From Cloeon dipterum (Eukaryota; Arthropoda; Insecta; Ephemeroptera; Baetidae), in NCBI RefSeq assembly GCF_949628265.1, contig NC_088788.1, forward strand, positions 35,326,335-35,390,334: DNA of 64,000 nucleotides, in the 5' to 3' direction. Numbering within the stretch: the first letter of the stretch is position 1; every line of letters begins with the position of its first letter. The position numbers and the translations under genes are program-made. Positions 12,534 through 24,424 of this stretch are shown in pieces. A model generated the notes under the pieces. The model ran no database searches and was not told the DNA's origin. It worked only from the letters and a program-made list of their open reading frames with translations.

Positions 12534-14790
12534 TCACTTTGCCTTCTTGTCTGCTTTCTTCTCGCCTTCTACTTCCTCTTTGGGCGAATCTTCGTATCTG
12601 CATCAAATTAGGAATTAATATCGCTTCGAAAAATCTCTTTCAAATAAAAAAAACTGACTGGAAGAGGAGCTTGGTCTCCCTGCGGAGGACGGCAAGACCA
12701 AGAGTGGCCCCAACACAGGCGGGCACCAAGTAGAGAAGGGCAGGCTGAGCATGTTTCGACACGTGCATCACCACGATCGTAGCCGCCATGCCTGCAATGT
12801 ATGCCAGGAAGCTGGTTGCAAAGTACACGTGCGACTTGCCACTGCTTCGGCTGAAATTAAGCAAATGTATCGTGTAAACCATTTTTATTTATTTTAATTT
12901 AGACCTACCTGTGGTCAAATCTGAGGAGGAGAGCGATGAAAATTCCAGGGATGACGATGTCGCCAAGGCCAAGCATTGCAAAGTTGTTGGCAGCTAATCC
13001 ATTCTCCAAAATGTCTTGCGGGAAAACCACTGAAAATTCATTTCTTTGATTAATTTTATTACTAACGAATTTATCATTAAAAAGATTCTAAGTAAATATT
13101 TTTATTTAGAAAAAAATATTAAATAGATAAACATTGTCAACACCCTGTTGGCATGGGGACGAAATTTGCTGGGGGGGTTGTCTTTGTAATCATTTATATC
13201 ACACTAAAATGTTGGTCAAACGATGGTCAAAAACTTTGCTAATAAAAATCTATGTACATTATTTGACGCTAGACAAGTTGCCCTTGGTGGCCAACTTCAT
13301 GGTCGCAAAAATCGGATCAAATGATTCGAAAATATCTGTCATACCTTTGTACACTAAATTTTGTAAATCCAAAATAGCCAACACCAAAAATTTGTGGCAT
13401 GTTTTTAACTCTTTTTGGAGAAAATCAAATACAAAGTTGAAAGAATTTGTCTTTTGGACCCTGAAAATAGGGCATTTTTATCAAGATTTCGAGCGGGTTT
13501 GACCTAAATTTGTTTGGAATTTTTGACTATGAAAGTCTTACACTTGATAGGTGCCTCAAAGCTCCTGGCAACAGTCACCATGACATCCGTGCCAAACACC
13601 CAGAAAACGTCGTAAATGAAGAGACCGCCAAGCAGAGTGACTCCGGTGGCCACATTGTTCAGGGCCAGCAGCTCCACGCCGTTGACTGCAAACGCCAGAC
13701 CGAGAAGGTTGTTTGCGATCCAGTGCTGTGATTCAAACACATGATCAGCGAAAATTAAAACATATCCAAATCTTCATTACTTTCTTGAGCAGGTACCAAA
13801 CGCCAATCACAGTGCAGAAGAGAAGGCAGACTAGGTCGTGCGTGCTGAAGGAGTAGTTGATCAGGTCTTCGTCAGCGCCATTGCCTCCGCTAGTCTGCAA
13901 TTTTACCATCTGCACCCGATAATGGACGTTCGGGATCGCTGCTGGCACCAGCGAGCTGATGATCGGGCTGCGGCACAATTAAAATGGATCAGTGAAGAGT
14001 TAATTTTATTTTAACAACTAAAAACCTGAGAAGGTGGCAAAGAGCGAGGACTCCAAGGAAGAAGAAGTAGCCTGTGAGAAGTAAGTTGATGTACTCCTTG
14101 GAGAAGATCTGGAAGAAGATGTACAGGCCGAAGAGAGCGGCGCTGGCGATTATCGGAAATAGGGCTGCGTCTCTGTGAGACATGATGTCCGGTGTTTCGC
14201 CAGATTCCTACAAACAATTTAATTAAAATACAATAGTCAAAAATAAATATCCAAAACCCTCTCCTAAATGTAAACTGTAATCACTTATTAAATTAAATGA
14301 AAAAAAAACATTCACGACAATCAAAAACCGGAAAGAGTCGGCTGAATATCTACCACTATCAAAATTAAAAAAATATTTATATATTTATTTATGTATAGAT
14401 ATATGTATACCGTACATACAAATGAATCAAAACGATAGTCATAGTTTATGTCGCGCGAGGAATGGAAATTTGTTCATATTAAAAATTTGCGCAGATAGAA
14501 CGCAGCCTGGAAAGAATAAGCAACCCTTATTCTGCGGGGGTTGTCGGAGGTCTGCAATTGCAGGGGTGCCACGACGACGTTCCATATTGGAGGCATACCC
14601 TCTGTTCCTTGTGGTGCTTGACAGATCGGAAGGCGCCGAAGAAGATGGGCAGCAGGGCCATCAGCACCAGGCTGCCGTAGGCGACGGCGGCGCCCTCGAA
14701 GGTGGCCGGCACCCTGGCTGACGGCGACGACGCCGTCGCCGACGCATTCTCCTGCAGCGAAGACGACGACAACAAATCTGACTCGGCCAT
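12534..14790 (-). CDS. Spp: Signal peptide peptidase (presenilin-type intramembrane aspartyl protease)
   Basis: ER membrane protease that cleaves signal-peptide remnants within the bilayer (HM13/SPP family). Exons 14790-14599, 14207-14026, 13967-13781, 13725-13542, 13029-12909, 12850-12659 and 12597-12534 join in phase to 373 aa; the human protein is about 377 aa. The catalytic motifs are YD at 225-226 (GGLFIYDVFWVFGTDVM) and GLGD ending at D272 (FAMLGLGDIVIPG). The PAL motif is at 325-327 (HAQPALLYLVPA). Nine hydrophobic segments are expected. The N-terminus has an NAS glycosylation site, and the C-terminus KKAK fits a KKXX ER-retrieval signal. An in-frame upstream ATG exists at 14943; MAESD is preferred because it gives the family length. 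Confidence 0.96.
13134..13540 (+). repeat. Dispersed repeat family B copy in SPP intron 4
   Basis: Shares the block ACACCCTGTTGGCATGG and a later block (GGCATTTTTA.., GACC.AAATTTGTTT) with 55940-56240, in the same order and orientation. Divergence is high. Confidence 0.45.
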
Positions 14791-17700
14791 TCCTCTCGCT
14801 TTCTTTCTCTCACCGCACTGCTGTTTTTGACAACACGACGATTGCCGGTTGTTTACGCCTGGTGCCTCGGATGGCGCCACAGGTTCGTTTTTCGAAAAGA
14901 ATTGGCGCAGAATGAGCGTGCGAATGCGAATGAGCGGATACATTCTGAGTTGACCAGATTACTTATAAAAATTTAATAAATACTTGATTTTATTAAAAGT
15001 GAATGTATGCAGCTAAACAAATAATACGAGTTCGATTGTAAATCTCCGGTATTGGCTATGGCGAACTTTCATTTCATTAGTATTTTAAATTTAGGGCAAA
15101 CAATGGACTATTTTTCATGAGATTATCAAATGAACAAGAATTATGCAATTTAAAGCCTGTTAAAACCGCATATTTTAACATCTATAACTGTCTAAATATG
15201 CCAAAATCTTATGATAGCGACTGAAACCCGTCTAAATTGCATATTTTTCGCCATCTATTGACTCTTTTATTTACGCGATGAGTGACACAATTTTTTTCAT
15301 TTTTTCCAATCTTGTCAGCCCCAAATCTCGAGTTCTAACAGTCATAATTACAAAAATTACATACCGTTCGACTCGTCTTCATCTTCCCTAGATAGCCAAA
15401 GGGTTTTTAGGTTGATCAACCCTCATCCCCTTTCCACCCCATGCATTAAAGTAACGATAAAAATCGTTTTGCTTTGTACTTTGCTCACAACTTTTTTAAG
15501 TATACCCCAAACTACCCCCTTTTACCCCTTTTGAGAGGGAGAGAAATGTTTCAAAATCTAAATAGCATAACTACTAGAAATTTCTTCGCATTTTTACGAA
15601 TCAATTTTTACTACAGAGCCAAAAAAAAGCGTAAAAAGGCAAATTCAGGTTACAAACATAATATATGATTTTGCACCATCGTTCTGATAGTCAAAATACA
15701 TTATTCATCACTTCCCTTTAATGAATTAGCCACTCTGGCTGAAATTCTGCGCATGTTTGGCCAACAAAATCGGAAATTTGCATGCTGGTGGCCATTTAAT
15801 GTAATCAATTTGCGCTGCTCAGGTCGTTTTTCGAATAAAGCTTACGTTTGTCTGCGCACGAAAGGCCGCAAGGGTGGAAAGGAATCATTTTTCACGTGGT
15901 CAGCAGCTAACCGTGGTCGTGGTGGCTGCTGGCGTCGATTCAGAATACTTAAAAAATTGCTAGTTATGTGCGCACGATCACAGAGGTGTTTGCATTATAT
16001 GAAAGTACTTTCCTCCGCCGGTGCGATCGTGAACGAAAATTATTCCCACACTTGCGCGCACATTTAATTTGTTGTTTCCTCTGAATTACGTCATTCGTAC
16101 GTTGCTTCAATTAAAAACCGAGTCAATTCAATGAATTGCTGCTCTCATTATCTCTGGCATCCATAAAAGGAAAAGTTGCAATTCAACAGTGGAAAGAGAG
16201 CAAGGATGTATTAAATTTATTGTCATGTGTGCTTTACAATTCAATTGCAACAAAAGGACACCTGCACTCCAGTTTTCACAAAAAAATCTTTTCGAGAGAA
16301 ACACGAATCGCGACACGCCAGACGCCAACGCAGAGCTTCTGAATTCTGAACAAACTCTGCACGTCTTTTTTTCTTTTTTCACGTGTAATGTCAAGGCCGC
16401 GACTCTTTTTTCCTCTTCACCCAAGTGGCGTGTATTCTCAGAGTGTGATCCTCACGGCCCTCCCACGCACTCCTGCTGCTGTCAGTTTGTTATTTTTTTT
16501 GTTCCCACTTTATATTGTCTGTTCTCACCCGTCGTAAACACGGAGGCAGTCGCAGTGAGCCAAACCTAATTATTCTCTTTGGCTAGAGCAATTACATGCG
16601 CGCAACACACAAGTGGGAGTGGAAATTGCACCTGGAGGCCGCCAGCCACCTATATTATATTACTTTTCGACCTGACAGATTACGTCGTGATTGAAACAGA
16701 TTGTGTGTGCATGGCATGCGCAAGAAAAGAGGAATTTGTTCAATTTCAACAACTGCAACTCGCGTTGCTCAACAACTTCGTGTCTTTGCTGAACTGAATG
16801 ATGTTGTTTTAATTGTTTTTATATAAACATTTGGAAGTATAAAGCTTTGGATCATCCATCACAGTTTATATAAATTTCCATTTCTGGCTTAGATAAAAAT
16901 ATTTCTGATTCAAGGAGGAGGATTCAAAATTGTGAAAATTAAATATAACAAATAAATTAGAGTTTAAATGTGTAGAGCCAATTTCTTTTCAGCCGTTTTG
17001 TAGAGCACAAAAATCGGTCTAGAAATTTTAAAAACGACTGTGGTGATTTAATAAAAAAAAATGTAATCAACAAAACAATGCTTTTTAATGTGCCTAAAGA
17101 AGTTAGTTACACGCCCAAATCACAGCTCTGATGGTAAGATTTCCAAAAATCTGATACTATAATGAATTACTTGCTATATAGTCAACAACGCAATATGTTT
17201 TTAACTCCCAGAATTTTCATTGGCCCTCTACATTATTATAATTTTCTCTTTGAAACATTTAATTCGATCAGATTAATTAAAATCATCTCGTCATTCTTCC
17301 TCGTCTGATTCTAAGAACTGGAGACCACAAACTGCACTTTGATAGCCACAAATCTATAATGAAAAACAGAGATCCTTGAAGTCAGAAGCAATTTTAGTCT
17401 CGGCTGCGTTGTTGAAAGGAATTTTAGATCCGCTTTGCGCGCGTCACATGACAGGAGGAATTTCCGAGCACAAAACACAGCAAGACAGGAGCAGGATACA
17501 CTGCTGCTCATCGTGTGTGGAGTAATGTATTACTATTTTATGCAAATGAGCGTGGAGAGATGCGGTTATTAATATTATTGGAGCAATGCCAATTTTCGCG
17601 CCGAGGTGAAAGTAAATTCACATTGTTGGCCGCGTGATTAATTGACGAAGTGGCTACATAATTTTTGTCTTTCTGTGTCACGCGCACACATCTCTGATTT

Positions 17701-18103
17701 TTGTGCCTGGCATGCGCGTTGCAATGATCTGCGCGACCAAGTTTTTGCCAAAAGCGCGTGTCCTGGGTGAGATATGAACCTGTGCGCGTTTGAAGAGCCG
17801 CAATTTGATACAGGCCAGGCTTTTGAGAGAGGGTTGGAAACGCCTCAATGAAATCGCTACGTGCGCTGCTCTTTCCACCCTTTCTATCAATGGCTTTTGT
17901 GGCCGAATCCGTACGGAAAAGGGGGCGAAAAGAATGCGTCTTAACAAAGAGCCGAGTGAGCTGAAGGAGTTTTAGACGTTTCCTGACAAAAAAAGACGGT
18001 TTTAATGCCACTTTTGGTTTTTATTTATATTTTGAAGGGATTTTCTCACAAATAAACCATTTTTCAAGGTTTTTTAATTGTTTTGAACAAAAAAAATAGT
18101 TGC
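14791..18103. other. Intergenic region between SPP and the LTR element
   Basis: Should include the SPP promoter just right of 14790. The remainder is AT-rich, with a dispersed repeat at 15313-15440. Open frames up to 157 codons occur (for example 17538-18011 minus) but lack family motifs or splice support, so no gene is called. Confidence 0.55.
15313..15440 (+). repeat. Dispersed repeat family C, copy 1
   Basis: Carries the family core: ATAATTACAAAAA, then TACCGTTCGACTCGTCTTCA, then CCCTAGATAGCC. Related copies are at 37567-37690, 40674-40785 and 60893-60975 (plus), and at 50075-50160 and 53250-53320 (minus). Confidence 0.65.
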
Positions 18104-18108
18104 AATAT
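18104..18108. repeat. Target-site duplication AATAT, left
   Basis: AATAT abuts the 5' LTR and is repeated directly after the 3' LTR at 24425-24429. Five bases is a length typical of LTR retrotransposon integration. Confidence 0.85.
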
Positions 18109-18966
18109 TGTGACCGGAATTCTGGAGAATTCGGTCACGTGATCAGTCGTTAGTTGGCGCCAACAGATCATTAAAATGTTCACGCCGGCGAGGCGTGAAG
18201 TGTCGAAACGAAAACAATCGCTTAAAAACAGTCGATAATGCATAAAACTGAACGAGCTGGCGAAAACATAAAATTAACGAGTTAGCTGGAAATGTAGAAA
18301 AGCATTGCTTGTGTGCGGACCCAAGTTGGGTAATTAAAACGGAATAGCTTGGGTCGAGAAATAAAAAGAGAAACAATGTATCAATATTATGTCTATGTGT
18401 GAAAGCATGTGCTTGCAATTAATAGAGGCGTGGAAGGAGAGAGAGAAGGAACGGGGTGACGACGTGGAAAAAGGACGGAGAAAAGGACAGTTCGGTCGGG
18501 TGCGGCCGAGGGTGCAGTTGAGTGAAGTGAAGTGCTACTGAGTGAAGGATTAAATCTGTTGGTGTCTGGAGCCCAGGAGAAGTCATCATCAAGAGATCCG
18601 TTTGGAAATCCATCCCGTGGTCCTCTCTCTCTCTCCTGACGCGACCTCGTCGTGTATTATCATCATGTTCGCAAAAATAAAGGTACGTGGTTGTTCCCAA
18701 TGTTTGTCGTTTCCCTCCCTCACGGGTCTTCCCCGGGCGAGTTGTTAGGGCCTAGAGTAAGGGTAGGTAGGTTAGAAGGTTAGAGATAAGTTTGCGAAGC
18801 AAAGGTGATTCCGACAGCGTAGAGGAGTGTCCGAGCGGTGAAGAAGCAGGCTGACGACCGGCAGGAGGCATCCGCCTACTCAGCGAGACGAGAAATGCAC
18901 CGCGCAAGCACGGCGACCAGCGAAAGTAAGTCAGGGGCGTTAGAGTTATAATACTAACGCCTCACA
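18109..18966 (+). repeat. 5' long terminal repeat
   Basis: TG...CA-bounded repeat identical to 23567-24424. It opens with an imperfect palindrome, GTGACCG(G)AATTCT against AGAATTCGGTCAC, at 18110-18138. AATAAA occurs at 18360 and 18675. An ATG at 18665 is followed after six codons by a good splice donor (AAG|GTACGT), which might splice a leader onto downstream sequence. Confidence 0.93.
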
Positions 18967-18971
18967 GTAAT

Positions 18972-18989
18972 TGGAGGCACCGGCGAGAT
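18972..18989 (+). other. Primer-binding site of the LTR element
   Basis: TGGAGGCACCGGCGAGAT starts five bases after the 5' LTR. The TGGAGGCACCG part complements the 3' end of a tRNA ending CGGTGCCTCCA, as in animal tRNA-Thr. The tRNA identity is from memory and tentative. Confidence 0.55.
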
Positions 18990-19044
18990 AGTCCCTTTCG
19001 CGAGACTGGGGCGTAATTTGGACGAATGTATTTAATGCGGACAC

Positions 19045-20184
19045 ATGTCGGAGCAGGCGAGCGATACGTCTGAAGAGCTTAACGGGGAAACACTCGCGGA
19101 GACCGGGGAAAATAGAGCTAGTACACCCGTGCACCCCGAAGAGAAAGCGGCCGTTGCGCCATCGAGAGGGTCGAGAGCGAAGGAAAGAATTCGGCAATTC
19201 TTTTCGTCACCGATTTGGACGCGCGCGAAATCGGCCGAGCACGCCGAGCGAGGCCGTCCGGGGCGGGTCGACGAAGCCGCGGGCCTGCCGGAGGAAGAAA
19301 TAATCCGCCGAATCGATGCGTATTATTACCAAGGGCAGGGCGGATCGCGAGCGGTGACTCTATTGTCGGACATAGTGGAGGAGAGCGAGGTCCGATTTTT
19401 GGACGACACTTTGGGAAGGTTCAATCGCGAGTACTATAGAGCCACGTTAATTAGTGCCGAAGAGATCGAAAATCGCGCCGAAAATTTGCGAACTTGGGTG
19501 GCCGAAATTCCGGATTTAGAGGGACCGATTGCTGCACTCGTTAATTTAGCAAGAGAGGGACGCGAGGCGGCAGCTTCGCTCGCGACCGAAGAGAACGAAA
19601 GACGAGAAATGGCGACGTCCGCGGCAAATTGCGGTAATAGCGGCGAGTTAAGTGCTAAAGTAGGCGGGAGTGAAAACCGACGGGACGAAGCGATGAAAAA
19701 ACCGGACGCGTTGCTGGCAAAATCGGAGGCCAGTGAGAAGAAGAAAGAAGTCAACATGGTCACTGGGTGCAAGACGTACGAAACGGGACCGATGGAAGAA
19801 ATGCGAGAGTTGTGCGAGCAATTAAAGCTTATGGCCCAGCAAGTCGCGGCTGTCAACAAAATACTCGGCCTTGCTCGCCAAGCGTTTGGCGGCGGTGCTG
19901 GAGGGAATAACTATCAGCCGCGGCGGCAGCCATACCGCGGCAACAATTACAACAACAAAGGCGGCGGACGAGGGTTCAATCCGGGACGTGGTCAGGCCTG
20001 CTACAACTGCGGATACGAGGGCCACCTTGCGCGTAGCTGCTGGCGGCGGCTAAATAACAACAACAGCAACACTGGTGGCAACAACTACAGGAACGGCGGA
20101 GGGAACACTTACACCAATGGCGGTGGCAACAATGGCAACAATTGGGTCCTTGGCCCGGTGCAGCAAGGACGACAGAGAAACTAG
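19045..20184 (+). CDS. Gag-like nucleocapsid polyprotein of LTR retrotransposon
   Basis: Intact 379-aa ORF inside the LTR element, the presumed structural protein that packages element RNA. The N-terminal half is acidic and charged (RIRQFFSSPIWTRAKS; EEEIIRRIDAYYYQGQ). Helical segments follow, including a Glu-rich stretch near 250-275 (MEEMRELCEQLKLMAQQV). After a Gly/Asn/Arg-rich linker comes one CCHC zinc knuckle, C319-X2-C322-X4-H327-X4-C332 (CYNCGYEGHLARSC). A Gly/Asn-rich tail ends the protein. Only one knuckle is present, and no protease or reverse transcriptase is fused in frame after the stop. Codon use is GC-rich compared with the flanking AT-rich DNA. It is the longest open frame in the element. 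Confidence 0.88.
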   Translation: MSEQASDTSEELNGETLAETGENRASTPVHPEEKAAVAPSRGSRAKERIRQFFSSPIWTRAKSAEHAERGRPGRVDEAAGLPEEEIIRRIDAYYYQGQGGSRAVTLLSDIVEESEVRFLDDTLGRFNREYYRATLISAEEIENRAENLRTWVAEIPDLEGPIAALVNLAREGREAAASLATEENERREMATSAANCGNSGELSAKVGGSENRRDEAMKKPDALLAKSEASEKKKEVNMVTGCKTYETGPMEEMRELCEQLKLMAQQVAAVNKILGLARQAFGGGAGGNNYQPRRQPYRGNNYNNKGGGRGFNPGRGQACYNCGYEGHLARSCWRRLNNNNSNTGGNNYRNGGGNTYTNGGGNNGNNWVLGPVQQGRQRN

Positions 20185-23100
20185 AAAGCGGGCGTAAGGA
20201 AGGGGGGGCGAAGCGCGCCCGAAAGGACAACAAAAGACCCATACTGTGTTTAAAAGGTGTAAATATAGGTAGCGTAGAGCATGGATTAGAGTTAATGGAG
20301 TGTATTGAAGACGGGAGAATTTAGTTTGTTTACTCTGTGGACGACGAGGAGAGAAAAAGTGAAGCGAGCGGTGAAATATTATACGTGGAGGGAAAAAGAG
20401 CAAGCCAGCACAAGGTCGCGGCCGAGTTGACTCAGCGCATAAATGTGGGTCGAGCGGCATATGAGCCGGGAGAGAAAAGAAAGAAGTGGAGTTGTTGTGA
20501 GGAGCGGCGCATGACGTTTGTTTTGTTGTTCATTTGTGAGATGAGAGGATATTGAGAGGATATTGGAATTTAGCCGCGCGGCAATGATGATGTTGCGACG
20601 GACTGCACATCATATTTTTTTTGTTGTTTTTGATAATTACGATGAAGATATTGCATATTTTTTTTGTCGAAAGAGGGGCATATCAGCAGAACAAAAAGTT
20701 ATGCTCTTAGATGAAATGGATTTGTCTTGGGGAAAGGGAACAGGGAAAAGAAAAGGGGAAACGAACGTAATTGGGGAAATACGAATCCATGGTCATGGGA
20801 AACCATAGCGGGGTACGGGTTCTGCACAGTAAACCGACCTAATGGGCGTGGGCGCCATCCCACGTTGAATGGAAAGAGCGCTCTTTAATTGCGAAACGAG
20901 TGAATGCGACGAGTGAATGTACATGAAAATTGCCAGATCTGCGAATGTGTGAATGAATAACGCAATAGCGGCCGTCGCGATCCGCTATGAAAAAGAATGT
21001 TTGTGAGCTGGACGAATGAGTGGTCTGACAAATTTGTGTGGTGAAAATCAAAAAGAACGGGACATGATTGGAGCATGGTTTCAATAATTTTTTTTGGACA
21101 ATCTCGACGTGGAGACTCTCCTCGAGTACCGCGAGCAACTGGATCATTACGAGATGTGCATGACACTATCGGAACAAGGTAAACTTGCAATGTTACCTAA
21201 GGGGGCACAAATGCATCCAGGAAGCTCGGCGGGGGGCCGAGGATGGAAATATATTTCATGCGCGCGCGAATATCACGCTGATGTTTTGTCCTCTGAGGGA
21301 AGAGGAGACGATTTCTGAGAAACTGGTTAATGCGATGGGAAAAATCGAGATGCGTCATGAGTTGTACGCTATAGACGCTGCGAGGCCGGAGACCTTGTGG
21401 AAATTAACATACGACTGGCTGAGGGAAACTGCCTGTGGTTGGGACTGCTCTGGACGGGAATTTGGACACCTCCTCCGCGAGAGGAGTTGAGGAAATTTCG
21501 GAAGGAAGTGGCCAAAATGAGAACGTACCGCAAACCGGAAGCGGACCGAGGGTCCGAGGCCGATGTAAGGGGGGAAAGACCCGTTTAATAACCCCTCTAA
21601 TTATCTTTTCTTCTTACAGGATTAATTTTATTCTTTGCAGGTTAAGGGAGGTCAATGCCGGCGCAAGTTGGCATTCGCCTCCACCGCTCGTGAGTATCGC
21701 TATGCCTTGAGAGAATATTGTTTAAGAAAAACAAAAGAGAAGGAAATCTTCCAATAAGCGTTAACGTACATTAAATAGTACTTGGCGCGTGGCGCACAAA
21801 AGGCGCACGGAGCCGCGCCAAAAGCACTAGATTTTATAGGAATATTTTATGCATACCTTTATTAACGCACTCATCGTGCAAATATCCTTATCGTGCGCGT
21901 ATACTTATTGCACGCATATTTTATCACGAAGAGTATGGAGCATATACCTTTGTTAGCTGTAAAAGACTCCGAACGGAGATAGATAATAATGCAAGTTTTG
22001 TGAAAGATTTCGCAAAAGAAAGAATGAAGGAGCATTGAGCGAAAAGGCTGGCGTCACTCACGAGGCGGTGCTTAGTTATGAATTAGGTTTAATCGCTGCA
22101 CATGTTTGCAGGAGGCGGAGACGGCGATGGAGAAGGAGCGGAGATACGCCGCAAGAGGAGCTGGTCGGCAGACGGCGAAGACGCTTGCGGCATGGCATAC
22201 ATAACAAGTAATAACGTTTTGTTTTGTAAGGGAAAGAGACCATACAGTACGAACGTTGTGAGGAAAGAAAATTTAAAAAATATAGAAAAAGAAATCCTCA
22301 GTTGCGAGTTGGAAACGGGACACGTCAATCCCGATCGAAAATTTTCATCCTTGAATAACTTCAAGGCCCTGAAGTGGCGCAGACTGGGAAGGGAAAAACA
22401 AAGAAAAAATGGAACCAAATAGGTTAATCAATATTTTATCCAAACTTTTATTATTTTATTGGAATATTAATAACTCACACAAATATTGTCGGCCGCTAGT
22501 GCCAATATTTTAAATAACTGGGAGCGGACGTTCGCGACGGAAGGTTGCCTGGGGAAACGCAAAATAATGAGTAAAGATAAAGAGGTAGCGAGGACCTTTA
22601 GCCAGGAGCGTCTCGCGGGGCGGTGAATGAGTACACGGGGCTGGGTTGGCGGTGGCTGCATGCGGCACTACAAGGGGTAAGATCCCGAGGGCCGAACCGC
22701 GATACAAGCGAAGGGGGCCAGACCATCACATCATTGCAGGGAGCCGCCCGCTCTTGAGATTTAATGCGCGCGTTTGGGAAAACTCGTTAAAACCGGGCGA
22801 TCGTAAGCGCGTGGCAGAAAGAGGAGAGTCGTGGCGCGCCGCGTAGGGCCGGCCGTAACATAGGTCGTGTGCTCGATGGAATGAATGGGTGCCGTTGTGA
22901 TGACGTATGCAATAACTCACGGCTTCGCGTACCCAGCTGTTGGAGGAAAACAATACTCGCCGCGAGGACGCTTGAGTGAAGGTCACGCTGCGTGCGTGTT
23001 ATTATTTGATGGGGGGAGGGGTGGATATCTTTTATCCACCCAGGAAGAGTCGAGGAAAAGGAAATTTTTTCTTTTTCTTGTCATAAACAGGCAACATTCA

Positions 23101-23553
23101 ACGGCGAACACAGATTGACCGCAAAAGAATAATTCACGATTGGTCGGCAGACAATATCGGTGTGACGATTAGAGGAAAAACGCCCGTTGGCATAATATAG
23201 AGTAGTGGCAATTATGATAAAGTGCATCATTGAAGTTTGTACTAACAAAGGTAGTTTAACTTTCTAGTTTCTATACGAACAGAGGCAGTTATTTTTCTAG
23301 AGGTTGCATTAACAAAAGTAGTTTATTTTTATATACTATCATTTGAATTACTAACAGTATTAAGTCATTTCGACATCTTATGAGTTTATAGAAAAAATGG
23401 GGAACGATACTACTAGAGTCAAAGGATGAAAATTTTGAAATAAAGATAAAGCGAACGCGAAGTCAAAGCATTAAACAGAAATGGTCTATTTCCCACAGGG
23501 GATCCGTGCACAAGCAACAGGGTTGGAAGAATTTATGCAATTCTCCCAACATT
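20185..23553 (+). other. Internal region of LTR element without pol
   Basis: About 3.4 kb between gag and the polypurine tract. Only short plus-strand open frames (60-109 codons, for example 21185-21490 and 22102-22422) occur. None shows a protease DTG, an RT YxDD box, an integrase zinc-binding pattern or an envelope-like membrane segment. It is either non-coding filler or too decayed to recognise. Confidence 0.7.
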
Positions 23554-23566
23554 CAGGTGGGGAGGA
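23554..23566 (+). other. Polypurine tract of the LTR element
   Basis: The purine-rich stretch AGGTGGGGAGGA directly precedes the TG of the 3' LTR, the usual position for priming plus-strand DNA. Confidence 0.6.
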
Positions 23567-24424
23567 TGTGACCGGAATTCTGGAGAATTCGGTCACGTGA
23601 TCAGTCGTTAGTTGGCGCCAACAGATCATTAAAATGTTCACGCCGGCGAGGCGTGAAGTGTCGAAACGAAAACAATCGCTTAAAAACAGTCGATAATGCA
23701 TAAAACTGAACGAGCTGGCGAAAACATAAAATTAACGAGTTAGCTGGAAATGTAGAAAAGCATTGCTTGTGTGCGGACCCAAGTTGGGTAATTAAAACGG
23801 AATAGCTTGGGTCGAGAAATAAAAAGAGAAACAATGTATCAATATTATGTCTATGTGTGAAAGCATGTGCTTGCAATTAATAGAGGCGTGGAAGGAGAGA
23901 GAGAAGGAACGGGGTGACGACGTGGAAAAAGGACGGAGAAAAGGACAGTTCGGTCGGGTGCGGCCGAGGGTGCAGTTGAGTGAAGTGAAGTGCTACTGAG
24001 TGAAGGATTAAATCTGTTGGTGTCTGGAGCCCAGGAGAAGTCATCATCAAGAGATCCGTTTGGAAATCCATCCCGTGGTCCTCTCTCTCTCTCCTGACGC
24101 GACCTCGTCGTGTATTATCATCATGTTCGCAAAAATAAAGGTACGTGGTTGTTCCCAATGTTTGTCGTTTCCCTCCCTCACGGGTCTTCCCCGGGCGAGT
24201 TGTTAGGGCCTAGAGTAAGGGTAGGTAGGTTAGAAGGTTAGAGATAAGTTTGCGAAGCAAAGGTGATTCCGACAGCGTAGAGGAGTGTCCGAGCGGTGAA
24301 GAAGCAGGCTGACGACCGGCAGGAGGCATCCGCCTACTCAGCGAGACGAGAAATGCACCGCGCAAGCACGGCGACCAGCGAAAGTAAGTCAGGGGCGTTA
24401 GAGTTATAATACTAACGCCTCACA
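23567..24424 (+). repeat. 3' long terminal repeat
   Basis: Identical to 18109-18966 throughout, as far as read. Followed by the second AATAT target copy. Confidence 0.93.

Larger units (their letters stand above)
18109..24424 (+). mobile_element. LTR retrotransposon with gag only (non-autonomous), recent insertion
   Basis: Two 858-bp direct repeats (18109-18966 and 23567-24424), identical as far as read, begin TGTGACCGG and end CTCACA. They are flanked by a 5-bp target duplication AATAT (18104-18108 and 24425-24429). A primer-binding site (TGGAGGCACCGG) follows the 5' LTR, and a purine tract (AGGTGGGGAGGA) precedes the 3' LTR. The only substantial gene is gag at 19045-20184. No protease, reverse transcriptase, RNase H or integrase motif was found in the 3.4 kb after it, so movement presumably needs enzymes from another element. 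Superfamily (Gypsy or BEL) is undecided. Confidence 0.93.

Noticed and set aside
17538..18011. 157-codon minus-strand ORF
   Set aside because: Low-information composition, no recognised domain, no splice partners; likely chance in stop-poor DNA.
18143..18700. Two minus-strand ORFs of 91 and 93 codons, duplicated exactly at 23601-24158
   Set aside because: The duplication is due to the LTRs; the frames are antisense to the element and have no motifs.
19434..20460. Minus-strand ORFs of 88-141 codons across the gag gene
   Set aside because: Antisense shadows of the gag frame, which carries the CCHC knuckle.
20563..21490. Series of short plus-strand ORFs in the LTR element considered as decayed pol
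   Set aside because: None shows protease, RT or integrase residues; calling them pol would be guesswork.
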